A stretch of DNA of 64,000 nt, taken from Alphaproteobacteria bacterium (GTDB taxonomy: Bacteria > Pseudomonadota > Alphaproteobacteria > Micropepsales > Micropepsaceae). This document shows, in pieces, positions 1-8,070 of this stretch. Numbering within the stretch: position 1 is the first letter of the stretch; each line of letters opens with the position of its first letter. The position numbers and the translations under genes were made by a program. Location of the stretch: positions 1-64,000 of the forward strand of contig JAGOBA010000013.1 of assembly GCA_017983635.1 (NCBI GenBank). Reading direction: 5' to 3'. Below the pieces are notes generated by a model. That model saw only the letters and a list, made by a program, of their open reading frames with translations, had not been told where the DNA came from and did no database searches.

Positions 1-930
1 GGCATCCATCGCCCCGCCGCTCGTCGCACCGGCGCCGATCACGGTATGGATCTCGTCGATAAAGAGGATCGCGCCCTTGAACTGCTCCAGTTCCTTGACG
101 ACGTTCTTCAACCGCTCCTCGAAGTCACCGCGATAGCGCGTGCCCGCGATCAGCGCCCCCATATCGAGCGCAAAGATCGTGCAGTCCTTCAACACCTCTG
201 GCACTTCGCCTTGCACAATCTTGCGCGCCAGGCCTTCGGCGATCGCCGTCTTGCCGACACCCGGATCGCCGACCAGCAGCGGATTGTTCTTCTGCCGCCG
301 GCAGAGAATCTGGATCGTCCGTTCGACCTCCGGCTCGCGCCCGATCAGCGGATCGATCTTGCCCTGACGCGACTTATTGTTGAGGTTGACGCAATAGGCC
401 TCAAGCGCCTCGGTGCCCTGCTTGACCGCCTTCTCGCCCTCTTCGCCTTCTTCATCTGCTCCGCGCACCGGCCGCGACTCCGTTGCGCCCGGGCGTTTCG
501 CGATCCCGTGGCTGATGTAGCTGACCGCGTCGTAGCGCGACATGTTCTGCTCGGACAGGAAATAGGCCGCGTGGCTCTCGCGCTCGGCAAAAATCGCGAC
601 AAGTATGTTCGCGCCCGTCACTTCTTCCCGGCCCGACGATTGTACGTGAATGACCGCACGCTGTACGACGCGCTGGAACCCAGCCGTCGGTTTCGCGTCC
701 TCGCCGTCGTCCACGACCAGTGTCGAAAGGTCCGTATCGACATAGGTCGAAAGCGTCCGCCGGAGCGCTTCGACATCCACCGTGCATGCCCGCATCACCG
801 CCGCCGCATCCTGATCGTCGATCAGCGCCAGCAACAAATGCTCGAGCGTCGCGTACTCGTGATTGCGCTCGTTCGCGAGCGCCATCGCCCGATGGAGCGT
901 GTTCTGCAGTGACTTGGAAAAACTCGCCAC
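1..930 (-). CDS. clpA: ClpA, ATP-dependent Clp protease ATP-binding subunit (3' part outside window)
   Basis: This is the first 310 codons of the AAA+ unfoldase that feeds substrates to ClpP. The Clp N-domain repeats fill residues 1 to about 145 and an acidic linker follows. The first AAA module has Walker A GDPGVGKT and Walker B ILFIDE, and the frame is still open at base 1. The chosen start is GTG at 930, preceded by AAGAAAGG at a spacing of 9, giving an N-terminus beginning [15 protein letters not shown] as in ClpA proteins. The adaptor gene clpS lies just upstream on the same strand, the usual alphaproteobacterial order. Confidence 0.96.
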   Translation of the reverse strand, partial: MASFSKSLQNTLHRAMALANERNHEYATLEHLLLALIDDQDAAAVMRACTVDVEALRRTLSTYVDTDLSTLVVDDGEDAKPTAGFQRVVQRAVIHVQSSGREEVTGANILVAIFAERESHAAYFLSEQNMSRYDAVSYISHGIAKRPGATESRPVRGADEEGEEGEKAVKQGTEALEAYCVNLNNKSRQGKIDPLIGREPEVERTIQILCRRQKNNPLLVGDPGVGKTAIAEGLARKIVQGEVPEVLKDCTIFALDMGALIAGTRYRGDFEERLKNVVKELEQFKGAILFIDEIHTVIGAGATSGGAMDA

Positions 931-981
931 TATCTCATGCCTTTCTTGGGATACCGCAGCCCCAGCCTGAAGCGCATTCTA

Positions 982-1311
982 TCATTCTTTCTCAAGTGTG
1001 CACTGCAACGGGTGCTGGTGGCGCCGGGCAAAATCGATCACTTGCGCAACCTTGGTTTCCGCCACTTCGTAAGTATAAACGCCGCAAATCCCCACGCCCT
1101 GGCGATGGACCGCCAGCATGATCCGCTCCGCGTCCGACCGGCCCTTGTTGAAGAAACGCTCCAGCACGTGCACGACGAATTCCATCGGCGTGTAGTCGTC
1201 GTTCAGCATCAAGACCTTATAGAGGCTCGGACGCTTCGTTTTGGGCCGTGTTTTGGTGACGAGCCCCGTAGATGGCCCCTGCCCGTCACGGTCGCCGTTC
1301 TGCTTTGTCAT
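982..1311 (-). CDS. clpS: ClpS, ClpA adaptor of the N-end rule pathway
   Basis: A 109-residue protein that delivers N-degron substrates to ClpA. The conserved core contains [16 protein letters not shown] (the NDD substrate-pocket motif), then VLERFFNKG and the C-terminal HPLQCTLE signature. The frame is open upstream of 1311, but the ATG at 1311 gives the family length of about 110 residues, and the extra upstream residues look unlike any ClpS. It is followed after about 50 bases by clpA on the same strand, so the two are probably co-transcribed. Confidence 0.95.
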   Translation of the reverse strand: MTKQNGDRDGQGPSTGLVTKTRPKTKRPSLYKVLMLNDDYTPMEFVVHVLERFFNKGRSDAERIMLAVHRQGVGICGVYTYEVAETKVAQVIDFARRHQHPLQCTLEKE

Positions 1312-1609
1312 GGACCTATTAGATATGATCTGCCCCGCCGAAGAAAAGCTCCCGTTGGGCGCCAATCCCCGCGAAAATTCTGCCTTGACAGCCATACAAT
1401 CGAACGGGCAGCGGGCGCGGATCGGAGTCGAGTCCCGCGCGCCGCAACGAAGCGCCGAACCCAATTGAGATCCAAAGATCCGTTTGATCGGTTTTTTCGG
1501 CAGATTAGAGGCGCGATCGGCGCACCGTCAGGACTCCCGCGGACCGGCAACGCCACATCGCACCAGTCTGTGCTAACCTGCGCCATGCCCACCCGTCTGG
1601 AGACGGCGC

Positions 1610-2770
1610 ATGAGCTTAGCGACTGGGTACCCGGGCCGCATTGAGGTCGTTGAGTCGATTTACGATTGTGTGACCCGGCCAGAGCGCTGGGAGGCTACGC
1701 TTGACACAATTCGGTTGGCCGTCGGCGGACGTGTCGGCGTGATCGGCGTCGTTGACGGCGCGACACACGCCACGCGCATGACTGTCACAGCTGGCGAAAA
1801 TACGCTCGCGCGGACGCTTCTGGTCGATCACAAAGACGATATCCCGTTCCTCCTCGCCGCACCGCGTCTTGAGTACGATGAAGTCTACACCGTCGATTCC
1901 GTCTATCGCGTGCTCGACCCGGGCACCCAGGAGCGCTGGCGCGGTTCAAGAGTGACACAGGAATTTGTCATTCCAAATGCACTCGACGACTTCTTCTGGC
2001 TGACATTGGTCAAGCAGTCGGGACGCACGGGATCGATGGCGATCCTGACCGGTCGCGACAAGCAGATCGCACCCCAAGACCTCGCCTGGCTGCAAACGAT
2101 CGCGCCTCACATAAGGCGTGCAGTGACGATCAGCGACCTATTCGAGACTGATCGCGCACTTGCAATCGCGTTCAAGCGCTTGGTCGAGTCGCTGGCCTAC
2201 GCCGTGGTGATCGTTGGCGCAGATTTGCACATTCTCTACGCCAACGCCGCCGCTGAGACACTCTTGGCGGAAGAAGTGGTCGCGCGCTCCATGCGCGGCA
2301 AACTCAAGTTGCCCTTCGCACCAGCCGAACGCGCAGTCGCGCGTGCGGTTCTAGTGGGAGAACGCGATGAGGTCGCGTTGGGTGCGGCCGGCATCAACGT
2401 TCCCTTGGCCCCCGCCGCCAAGCCCGCAATTGCGCATGTCTTGCCGCTGGCACGCCGCGACACGGACGTTCGCTTCGCCGAGGCTGCAGCAGCCGCAATT
2501 TTCATCAGCGTCGCCGGCGTAACGCCCACGCCAGCTATCGAGGCCATCGCCGCGCTCTTCGGTTTGACGCCGGCCGAGGCGCGGGTGGTGACCCAAATTG
2601 CCGGCGGAAAATCGCGCAAGGAGATTGCACTCTCGCAAGGCGTATCCGACGGCACGGTCAAAACACAACTCTCAACGATCTTCGACAAAACCGGCATACA
2701 CGACCAGCGGCACCTCGAACTTCTGATACGGGAAATTTCGCCGCCGGTGTTACGCCCATCACGCCGGTAA
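1610..2770 (+). CDS. LuxR-type HTH transcriptional regulator with a PAS-like middle
   Basis: A 386-residue protein with a C-terminal LuxR helix-turn-helix at about 318-375 (GLTPAEARVVTQIAGGKS, then the recognition stretch VSDGTVKTQLSTIF). The N-terminal part is a sensor-like region, and residues about 195-245 look PAS-like (AVVIVGADLHILYANAAAE). It resembles the large class of alphaproteobacterial LuxR proteins without an acyl-homoserine-lactone domain, and the ligand cannot be told. It stands alone, divergent from clpS, and ends at a strong stem-loop. Confidence 0.85.
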   Translation: MSLATGYPGRIEVVESIYDCVTRPERWEATLDTIRLAVGGRVGVIGVVDGATHATRMTVTAGENTLARTLLVDHKDDIPFLLAAPRLEYDEVYTVDSVYRVLDPGTQERWRGSRVTQEFVIPNALDDFFWLTLVKQSGRTGSMAILTGRDKQIAPQDLAWLQTIAPHIRRAVTISDLFETDRALAIAFKRLVESLAYAVVIVGADLHILYANAAAETLLAEEVVARSMRGKLKLPFAPAERAVARAVLVGERDEVALGAAGINVPLAPAAKPAIAHVLPLARRDTDVRFAEAAAAAIFISVAGVTPTPAIEAIAALFGLTPAEARVVTQIAGGKSRKEIALSQGVSDGTVKTQLSTIFDKTGIHDQRHLELLIREISPPVLRPSRR

Positions 2771-2775
2771 GCCCT

Positions 2776-2801
2776 CCACATCCCCCACACGGGGGATGTG
2801 G
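2776..2801 (+). terminator. Stem-loop after the LuxR gene
   Basis: A perfect 11-bp inverted repeat (ccacatccccc / gggggatgtgg) with a 4-base loop begins 6 bases after the stop codon. No T-run follows, so it may stabilise the 3' end rather than terminate on its own. Confidence 0.6.
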
Positions 2802-2878
2802 CGCTGCTCTTCACCGTGCTTGGGTGATGCAACCAGCGCCACAACTCCGGCGGCTGCTGAGCTTCCGGGAGTCCTCAA

Positions 2879-3568
2879 ATGCTAATCCGAAAAGTTGCCT
2901 TGTTGGGCTTGCTGCTCTTTGCGTTTTCAAGCCGACTAGCTCTCGCGGAAGACGATGGTCTAGTCGTTCGAGATGAGGAACTCATGAAATGCGACGCAAA
3001 ACACATGTTTTGCCTCGCCGGCTGCCAATGGACCGACCCGTGCTCACGCCGGTGCGATCTGGAGCTTTTCGCATGCCAGAAAAAGGTCGACGATGAGACA
3101 GGCACTCGACGGTCCGACGCACAGATTCTCACGGGAGCGGGTCTTTGCCTGGACGTTAATGCGCCCGACCTGGGCAACGACGGCGGGCGGGTGCAAGCGT
3201 GGACCTGCAACCGCGCGCCGCAACAACGTTGGACCTACGACGCGGCCACACGCGCCGTTCGCGTCGCAAGCGGACTTTGCCTCGACGTTCACGCGCCGGA
3301 AGCCGGCACGAACGGAGGTCGCGTGCAGGTCTGGGCCTGCAACGGCCAACCTCAACAGCAGTGGACGCCGGGCGCAAACCGGTCACTGCGCAATGCGCGC
3401 GGCTTATGCCTCGACGTCCATGCGCCGGACCAAAGGAGCAACGGCGCGCGCGTCCAAGTATGGCAGTGCAACGGCTCGCAGCAACAACGCTTCCTGTCGC
3501 GCATCTTCGCCGATCCAAAGGGACAAACGTTTAGCAAACCCGGGAGCGTGAACAGCCCCGGGAACTAG
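2879..3568 (+). CDS. Secreted ricin-B-type (beta-trefoil) lectin-like protein
   Basis: A 229-residue protein with a clear signal peptide (KVALLGLLLFAFSSRLALA) and a cysteine-containing stretch at about 40-75. Three tandem ricin-B repeats follow, each opening GLCLDVxAP and closing near a QxW position. The first two keep the carbohydrate-pocket closure (QRW, QQW) while the third reads QRF. Three repeats make one trefoil, so this is probably a single periplasmic or secreted sugar-binding domain with no attached enzyme. The substrate is unknown. A small Cys-rich exported protein follows about 110 bases later. Confidence 0.8.
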   Translation: MLIRKVALLGLLLFAFSSRLALAEDDGLVVRDEELMKCDAKHMFCLAGCQWTDPCSRRCDLELFACQKKVDDETGTRRSDAQILTGAGLCLDVNAPDLGNDGGRVQAWTCNRAPQQRWTYDAATRAVRVASGLCLDVHAPEAGTNGGRVQVWACNGQPQQQWTPGANRSLRNARGLCLDVHAPDQRSNGARVQVWQCNGSQQQRFLSRIFADPKGQTFSKPGSVNSPGN

Positions 3569-3679
3569 GACAAGCGCGTGCTATCCGCGAATACAGCCGC
3601 CGCCCGTCGCCGCGTCGACCGGCAAGTGGGCAAGCCAATTCCCGCATTGCCGCCCGAAGGACTGGAAAGGAGAATAGCT

Positions 3680-4105
3680 GTGACCCTACAACGCTGGATC
3701 ATCATCGGCACCGTGCTTACAGCGGCGGCGGCCTCGTGGTTTGCGTCCGCGACGACGGTGCGCCCCGCTCCGCCGCCGACGCCGAAGTCCGTCGCTGAGG
3801 CGGCCGAGCGTTGCAACCGCATTGAAGCGGCCTGCAAGGAAGACTGCAATTTCACCACCGAAGACAAAACCAAATGCAAGACGAAGTGCGAAGGCAAGCG
3901 CGCACTGTGCTCGATGGACCGCGTTGCGCCGCCGGCAAGCACAGGACCGAATGCGCCACCCACTGGCACGCTCACGACCGGTTCGCGCACCTACGCCTGC
4001 TGCAGCCTTAGAAAATCGTCCATCTGGCTTGACCCCAACCAATGCGTGGGCCGTGGCGGTACGATCGTGCTGGCGAACAAATGTCCCGTGCCGCCCTCGC
4101 GCTGA
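3680..4105 (+). CDS. Small cysteine-rich exported protein of unknown function
   Basis: The start is GTG at 3680 because AAAGGAG lies just upstream, giving 141 residues. The frame is open farther upstream, but that part has no ribosome site. The N-terminus is one hydrophobic segment (WIIIGTVLTAAAASWFA) that could be a signal anchor. The rest has paired cysteines (CNRIEAACKEDC, CKTKCEGKRALC and a CC pair near the end), as expected of a disulphide-bonded periplasmic protein. No family is recognised. Confidence 0.6.
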   Translation: MTLQRWIIIGTVLTAAAASWFASATTVRPAPPPTPKSVAEAAERCNRIEAACKEDCNFTTEDKTKCKTKCEGKRALCSMDRVAPPASTGPNAPPTGTLTTGSRTYACCSLRKSSIWLDPNQCVGRGGTIVLANKCPVPPSR

Positions 4106-4385
4106 ACGCCGCTGTGATCGCGCTTTATCAGCAAGTGAACATCGCCACCCCGCGTTGAGTCGGCTTTCTGATCCAACGCCCCGAAGCGCACACGTTGCAC
4201 CATGAGCGCGATCAGCACACCGCAATTTCGGCGATCTCCCAATCTGGGACATACTCTTCGGCACGTTCGCGAATCCCGCAACCGTCGAAGCCGCCGCGGG
4301 TTTCGAACCCGAACGCCGCCGTCGCATCCTCGCCATGCTCGACTGCATCGACCTCAACAAAAATGAAGGCCGCGCGAAGATCTAG
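4102..4385 (+). pseudogene. Remnant of a sterol desaturase / fatty acid hydroxylase family gene
   Basis: Reading from 4102 gives LNAAVIALYQQVNIATPR, an in-frame TGA at 4156, then VGFLIQRPEAHTLHHERDQH. After a frame change near 4220 the translation continues FGDLPIWDILFGTFANP and runs to a TAG at 4383. The order TP-x-LGxLIQRPExHxxHHExD then GDLPIWDILFGTF is the C-terminal half of the membrane di-iron hydroxylase family, including its His box HHE. A stop, a frameshift and loss of the N-terminal half make it non-functional. Confidence 0.7.
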
Positions 4386-4394
4386 CTTCCGCAG

Positions 4395-4802
4395 TTACTT
4401 CGCCTTCGCCACGTCCATCAGCGCGAGCCAGGCCAGGCTCCGCCGCCGGTTCACGCCCAAATCGCTCCGCCCGTAAACCGAGCGCGAATAGAGCGCGAGG
4501 GTCGATGTCTTGCCCTTGCCCGCGATGAACTGCACCGACACGAGATCCGGAAACCGGAACAGTGCCGAGCGCACCACGAAATCGTCGTAGAGCCCGGGCT
4601 CATCCGCCAGCGAATGCGACACGCGCGGCTGCGCAATGACGGCGCCTAAGAACGCCTGCCGCAACTTCGCCGCTTCGACGGCGTAAACCGGCGGCGCCAG
4701 ATCGACCTTTGCTTCTTTGCAAAAGCCTTCGGGTGCCATGAGAAACGTGTTCGGCGAGCGCGGCCGCTTCAGCGTCGCAAAGTCTGTTCGGTGCAATGAC
4801 AT
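4395..4802 (-). CDS. DUF1499 family protein
   Basis: A 135-residue protein. The order of DFATLKRPRSPNTFLMAPEG near the N-terminus and STLALYSRSVYGRSDLGVN near the C-terminus matches DUF1499 proteins, whose function is unknown. The ATG at 4802 is preferred over an upstream ATG at 4838 because the latter's codons lie inside the terminator hairpin of the phasin gene, and the family begins near this residue. It lies downstream of the phasin gene on the same strand. Confidence 0.75.
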   Translation of the reverse strand: MSLHRTDFATLKRPRSPNTFLMAPEGFCKEAKVDLAPPVYAVEAAKLRQAFLGAVIAQPRVSHSLADEPGLYDDFVVRSALFRFPDLVSVQFIAGKGKTSTLALYSRSVYGRSDLGVNRRRSLAWLALMDVAKAK

Positions 4803-4820
4803 CGCGCCAGCCCAGCATGC

Positions 4821-4853
4821 AAAAGGGCCCGGAGGCAAGTGCCGCCGGGCCCT
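4821..4853 (-). terminator. Rho-independent terminator of the phasin gene
   Basis: On the minus strand a perfect 10-bp stem AAGGGCCCGG / CCGGGCCCTT encloses an 11-base loop and runs into TTTT, 25 bases after the phasin stop codon. Confidence 0.8.
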
Positions 4854-4877
4854 TCGCTTAGTCCATCGCGAGTACGC

Positions 4878-5348
4878 TTACTCGGCAGCGCGCGCGAACG
4901 GGTTCACCGGGCGCACGTCCTTAACCACTTCGGTCAGCGCCGAGAGGCGCGACTGGAAGGGTTCCGCCGCCTGCTTCGCCGCGTCCATAACGAGATCGTT
5001 GATCTTCGTCGCTTGCGCGATATAGGCATCGAGCGCCGCTTTCGCGAAATCGCTCTGCACTTCGAACGCTTCGTGCACGCTCTTGGCGCCGGACACGGCC
5101 TTGAACGCGGCCACGCCGTCTTCCATTTGCTGCTTCGAGAAGGCGAAGAATTCGCCGTTGATGCGCTCAAACGCCTTCGTCATCGCAGCCGCCGACTGCA
5201 TCCACGCTTCCGCGTTCTGCTTGCCGAAGCCCGCGAACTTTTCGTAGGCCTTCGTCATCGTCTCAACGCCGTTCTTCATCGCTTCGTTTCCGCTTGCCAT
5301 GACCTGCTCGACCGATTCAGCGGTCGCCTTGTTCTGAAATTTTGCCAT
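4878..5348 (-). CDS. Phasin family protein
   Basis: A 156-residue all-helical, alanine-rich protein with the phasin_2 pattern: amphipathic helices around AFERINGEFFAFSKQQMEDG and the FEVQSDFAKAALDAYIAQ region. Phasins coat polyhydroxyalkanoate granules and prevent their coalescence. The start is supported by GAGGA 10 bases upstream. It is monocistronic, with a strong terminator after it. It suggests the host makes PHA, although no synthase lies in the window. Confidence 0.85.
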   Translation of the reverse strand: MAKFQNKATAESVEQVMASGNEAMKNGVETMTKAYEKFAGFGKQNAEAWMQSAAAMTKAFERINGEFFAFSKQQMEDGVAAFKAVSGAKSVHEAFEVQSDFAKAALDAYIAQATKINDLVMDAAKQAAEPFQSRLSALTEVVKDVRPVNPFARAAE

Positions 5349-5788
5349 CGTCTTTGTCCTCTTCGCGGGCGGCTCGCCTCACCGCCGGTCCTAAGCGCAT
5401 GACGCGGATTTAACCGCCCTCGAACGCGCTTTTGCTGCAATGCAGCATGAGCAGATATGAGGCGACCGGCCACAAATGTCAAGTGAATTTTGTGCACCGC
5501 ACAATGAACAGTAGGCGATCCCTACAGTGTCTTAACCAAAAGTAAACCGGTAAACGGGCACCCTTACAACGAGCGAATCAGGCGCTAAGCGGGTTTTCGC
5601 GGTATTGGCCGGCCGACCACAGTGCCCAGCTTCCGGGAAGGTTAGTTATGTTAACACTTTCCAATCGTAGAATTTCTGACAAACTCGGCAAGTTGTTGTC
5701 GTTGTGTCAGGGGGGAAGCGACCCGATGGCTGGTCTGCTTCTTGCTCGCGAGTCCGCCGTGACTTTGGACCTGGGTTGAAGGCTCAAC
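5349..5788. other. Intergenic region between divergent phasin and carboxypeptidase genes
   Basis: About 440 bases with no credible coding frame. It must contain the divergent promoters for the phasin and dac genes. It is more AT-rich than the flanking genes around 5500-5700, but no convincing -35/-10 pair was picked. Confidence 0.5.
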
Positions 5789-7231
5789 ATGGTGTGGCGC
5801 GTGTGGCTAACAAAAGCGTTTCTGGCGATGCTAATCATCGCGGGCATTGCCTTGTCCGCGGGCGACGCCGAAGCGCGCAAACGTAAGCGCGTCCGCCACC
5901 ACGCCCCACCCGAACCCTACGTCGAGAAATACGCCGCGATCGTGATTGAGGCCAACAGCGGCCGTATTCTCTACGAGCGCATGTCGAACGAAGTCCGCTA
6001 CCCTGCGTCACTCACCAAAATGATGACGCTCTATCTGCTGTTCGAGCAGATTCAGCGCGGCAACATTTCGCTCTCGACCACGATGACGGCGTCGTCGTAC
6101 GCCGCGACCCAAGACCCGACGCGCTTAGGGCTCGATGCTGGCGATCAGGTCACGGTCGAAGACGCAATCAAAGCGATCGTCGTACGCTCCGCCAACGACG
6201 TCGCCGTCGTCATCGCCGAGCAGTTGGCTGGCACCGAATACGCTTTCGCCGCCCGCATGACGGCCAAGGCCCGCGAACTCGGCATGGCACACACCAGCTT
6301 CGTGAACGCCTCCGGCCTGCCGGACGAGCGCCAGCAATCGACCGCGACGGATCTTGTCCTGCTCAGCCGCCACCTCATCACCGACTTCCCGCAGTTCTAC
6401 CCTTACTTCCGGCTGCAAAGCTTCGTCTGGGGCGGCCGCAGCTTCGAAGGCCATAACAACCTGATGAAGTTCTTCGACGGCGCGGACGGCCTGAAGACCG
6501 GCTATACCCGCATGTCGGGTTTCAATTTGGCGAGCTCCGCCACGCGTCAGAACACACGCCTCATCGCCGTGGTGATGGGCGGCCGCTCGGCCCGCGACCG
6601 CGACATACAAACCGCGGAACTTCTGGAGAGCGAATTCACGAGACTCGGCCTTGGCCGTCCGGCCCCGGTGATCATGGCGATGTCGCCGCTGGTGCTGGAC
6701 GACGAAGAAGCCGCCGCTGCCGAAGCCGCCGACAGCGCGCAAGCGTTCCGTCCGGACGCCGCACCGGCAACCACACCGGTCGCGGCACCTGTCGTGCCAT
6801 CGCAGCCCGCGCCCGGCACGCAATCGAGCGCTCAGCCGCCGTCAGCCCCGGTCTATGCCTCGCTGCCGTCGAGTCCGAACGAGATGGGCCAGGGCGACAC
6901 CGCCGAACAAGTTCGCGCCGCGATTCCCAATCCGAAAGGCCAATGGGGCATCCAAGTCGGCGCCCACTCGACCCGCGAACGCGCGCAAGAACAGCTCAGC
7001 CAAGTCGAAACCCAGATGCGCGATCTGCTGAACGGGTCCAGAAGCGCGATCGTCCAACTCGACGTGCGCGGCGAGACCTTCTTCCGCGTCCGCTTCGGCG
7101 CCTTCACGCCGTCTAAGGCGGAGAGCCTCTGCAACCAATTGCAGAAGCGCGGCACCAGCTGCCTCGTCGTAACCGACGGCGCCTGGGACGCGGCGAACTC
7201 GCGCGCCACGCTACCGATCGCGGTGCGCTAA
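5789..7231 (+). CDS. D-alanyl-D-alanine carboxypeptidase (S11) with C-terminal SPOR domain
   Basis: A 480-residue penicillin-binding protein that trims peptidoglycan stem peptides in the periplasm. It has a signal peptide (residues about 1-29). The serine peptidase motifs are S74-L-T-K77, RSAND (SxN) near 132 and LKTGYT (KTG) near 236. A Pro/Ala-rich linker runs from about 315 to 375. A SPOR domain (WGIQVGAHSTRERAQEQL to the end) should bind denuded septal glycan and so target the enzyme to the division site. It converges on mipZ, a division-site selector, with a 4-base overlap of the two 3' ends. Confidence 0.92.
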   Translation: MVWRVWLTKAFLAMLIIAGIALSAGDAEARKRKRVRHHAPPEPYVEKYAAIVIEANSGRILYERMSNEVRYPASLTKMMTLYLLFEQIQRGNISLSTTMTASSYAATQDPTRLGLDAGDQVTVEDAIKAIVVRSANDVAVVIAEQLAGTEYAFAARMTAKARELGMAHTSFVNASGLPDERQQSTATDLVLLSRHLITDFPQFYPYFRLQSFVWGGRSFEGHNNLMKFFDGADGLKTGYTRMSGFNLASSATRQNTRLIAVVMGGRSARDRDIQTAELLESEFTRLGLGRPAPVIMAMSPLVLDDEEAAAAEAADSAQAFRPDAAPATTPVAAPVVPSQPAPGTQSSAQPPSAPVYASLPSSPNEMGQGDTAEQVRAAIPNPKGQWGIQVGAHSTRERAQEQLSQVETQMRDLLNGSRSAIVQLDVRGETFFRVRFGAFTPSKAESLCNQLQKRGTSCLVVTDGAWDAANSRATLPIAVR

Positions 7232-8064
7232 CCGGCCGCGGCAATCTTCGAAAGCTGCGGCAAGCGAAGCGCCGCGATCAACCCGCGCACTTCCGCGCGC
7301 GCCGCGACTTGGCTCATCGTGATTCCTTTGGTCTTGCCCTCAATCAGATCGATCACAGTGAGCCCCTTCGGGAACAACTCGCGATAGATCACGCGCTCAC
7401 TCAACCCAGGCGCCAAACGGAAACCAATGCGCTGCGAGAGCTTCGTCAGCGCCTCACTCACCCGCCGCTGGTTCTTCGTTTCCGTGCTCGACATGCGATT
7501 GCGCACGACCAGCCAGTCGATCGTCCGGCGCTTCTCGATCATATGACGTTTGCGGCTGTCCCACACGAACTCCGCATAGATCGAGGGCGCCTTCGCCTCG
7601 AACGTCTCCGGGTCGACGCCGGCCAGCAAATCGAAATCGACGAAACTGTCGTTCAAGGGTGTCACGATCACCGACGCGCTCGCATGCGCCGCGCGCCCAA
7701 GCGCCGTATCGGCGCCCGGGCAATCGACCACGATCACATCGCACTCCGCCGAGAGCGCCGCGATCGCCTCGCCAAGACGGCGCGCCTCTTCGCCCTCCGC
7801 CAGCGCCTTCGTCTCGCGCTCGGAAGGGTGCACCGGCGCAAGTTTCGGCAGCGGATAGTCCCGCCCCACCCGCTCCGCCCAGCGCGCCCGGTTCTCGAAG
7901 AAATGCGAAAAACTTTTCTGCCGGTGGTCGAGATCGATGCCGCCCACCCGACACCCCGCGCTCATCAAGCCGGTAACGAGATGAATGGCGACGGTCGTTT
8001 TACCCGACCCGCCCTTCTCGTTGCCCACGACAATCAAAGGCGCCGGCAAACCGGCCATACCCAA
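7228..8064 (-). CDS. mipZ: MipZ-like division-plane positioning ATPase
   Basis: A 278-residue ParA/MinD-superfamily ATPase. The deviant Walker A is KGGSGKTT at residues 17-24 after IVVGNE, Walker B is IVVDCPG, and GIDLDHRQKSFSHFFENR matches the MipZ-specific stretch. In Caulobacter MipZ follows ParB to the poles and inhibits FtsZ, placing the ring at midcell. It starts 7 bases after the putA stop codon and could be co-transcribed with it. A stand-alone ParA role is the alternative, but the C-terminal half fits MipZ. Confidence 0.9.
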   Translation of the reverse strand: MGMAGLPAPLIVVGNEKGGSGKTTVAIHLVTGLMSAGCRVGGIDLDHRQKSFSHFFENRARWAERVGRDYPLPKLAPVHPSERETKALAEGEEARRLGEAIAALSAECDVIVVDCPGADTALGRAAHASASVIVTPLNDSFVDFDLLAGVDPETFEAKAPSIYAEFVWDSRKRHMIEKRRTIDWLVVRNRMSSTETKNQRRVSEALTKLSQRIGFRLAPGLSERVIYRELFPKGLTVIDLIEGKTKGITMSQVAARAEVRGLIAALRLPQLSKIAAAG

Positions 8065-8070
8065 ACCCCA

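Noticed and set aside
46-912. Long plus-strand open frame over the clpA region
   Set aside because: It is the antisense shadow of clpA; the minus strand reads as ClpA with intact Walker motifs.
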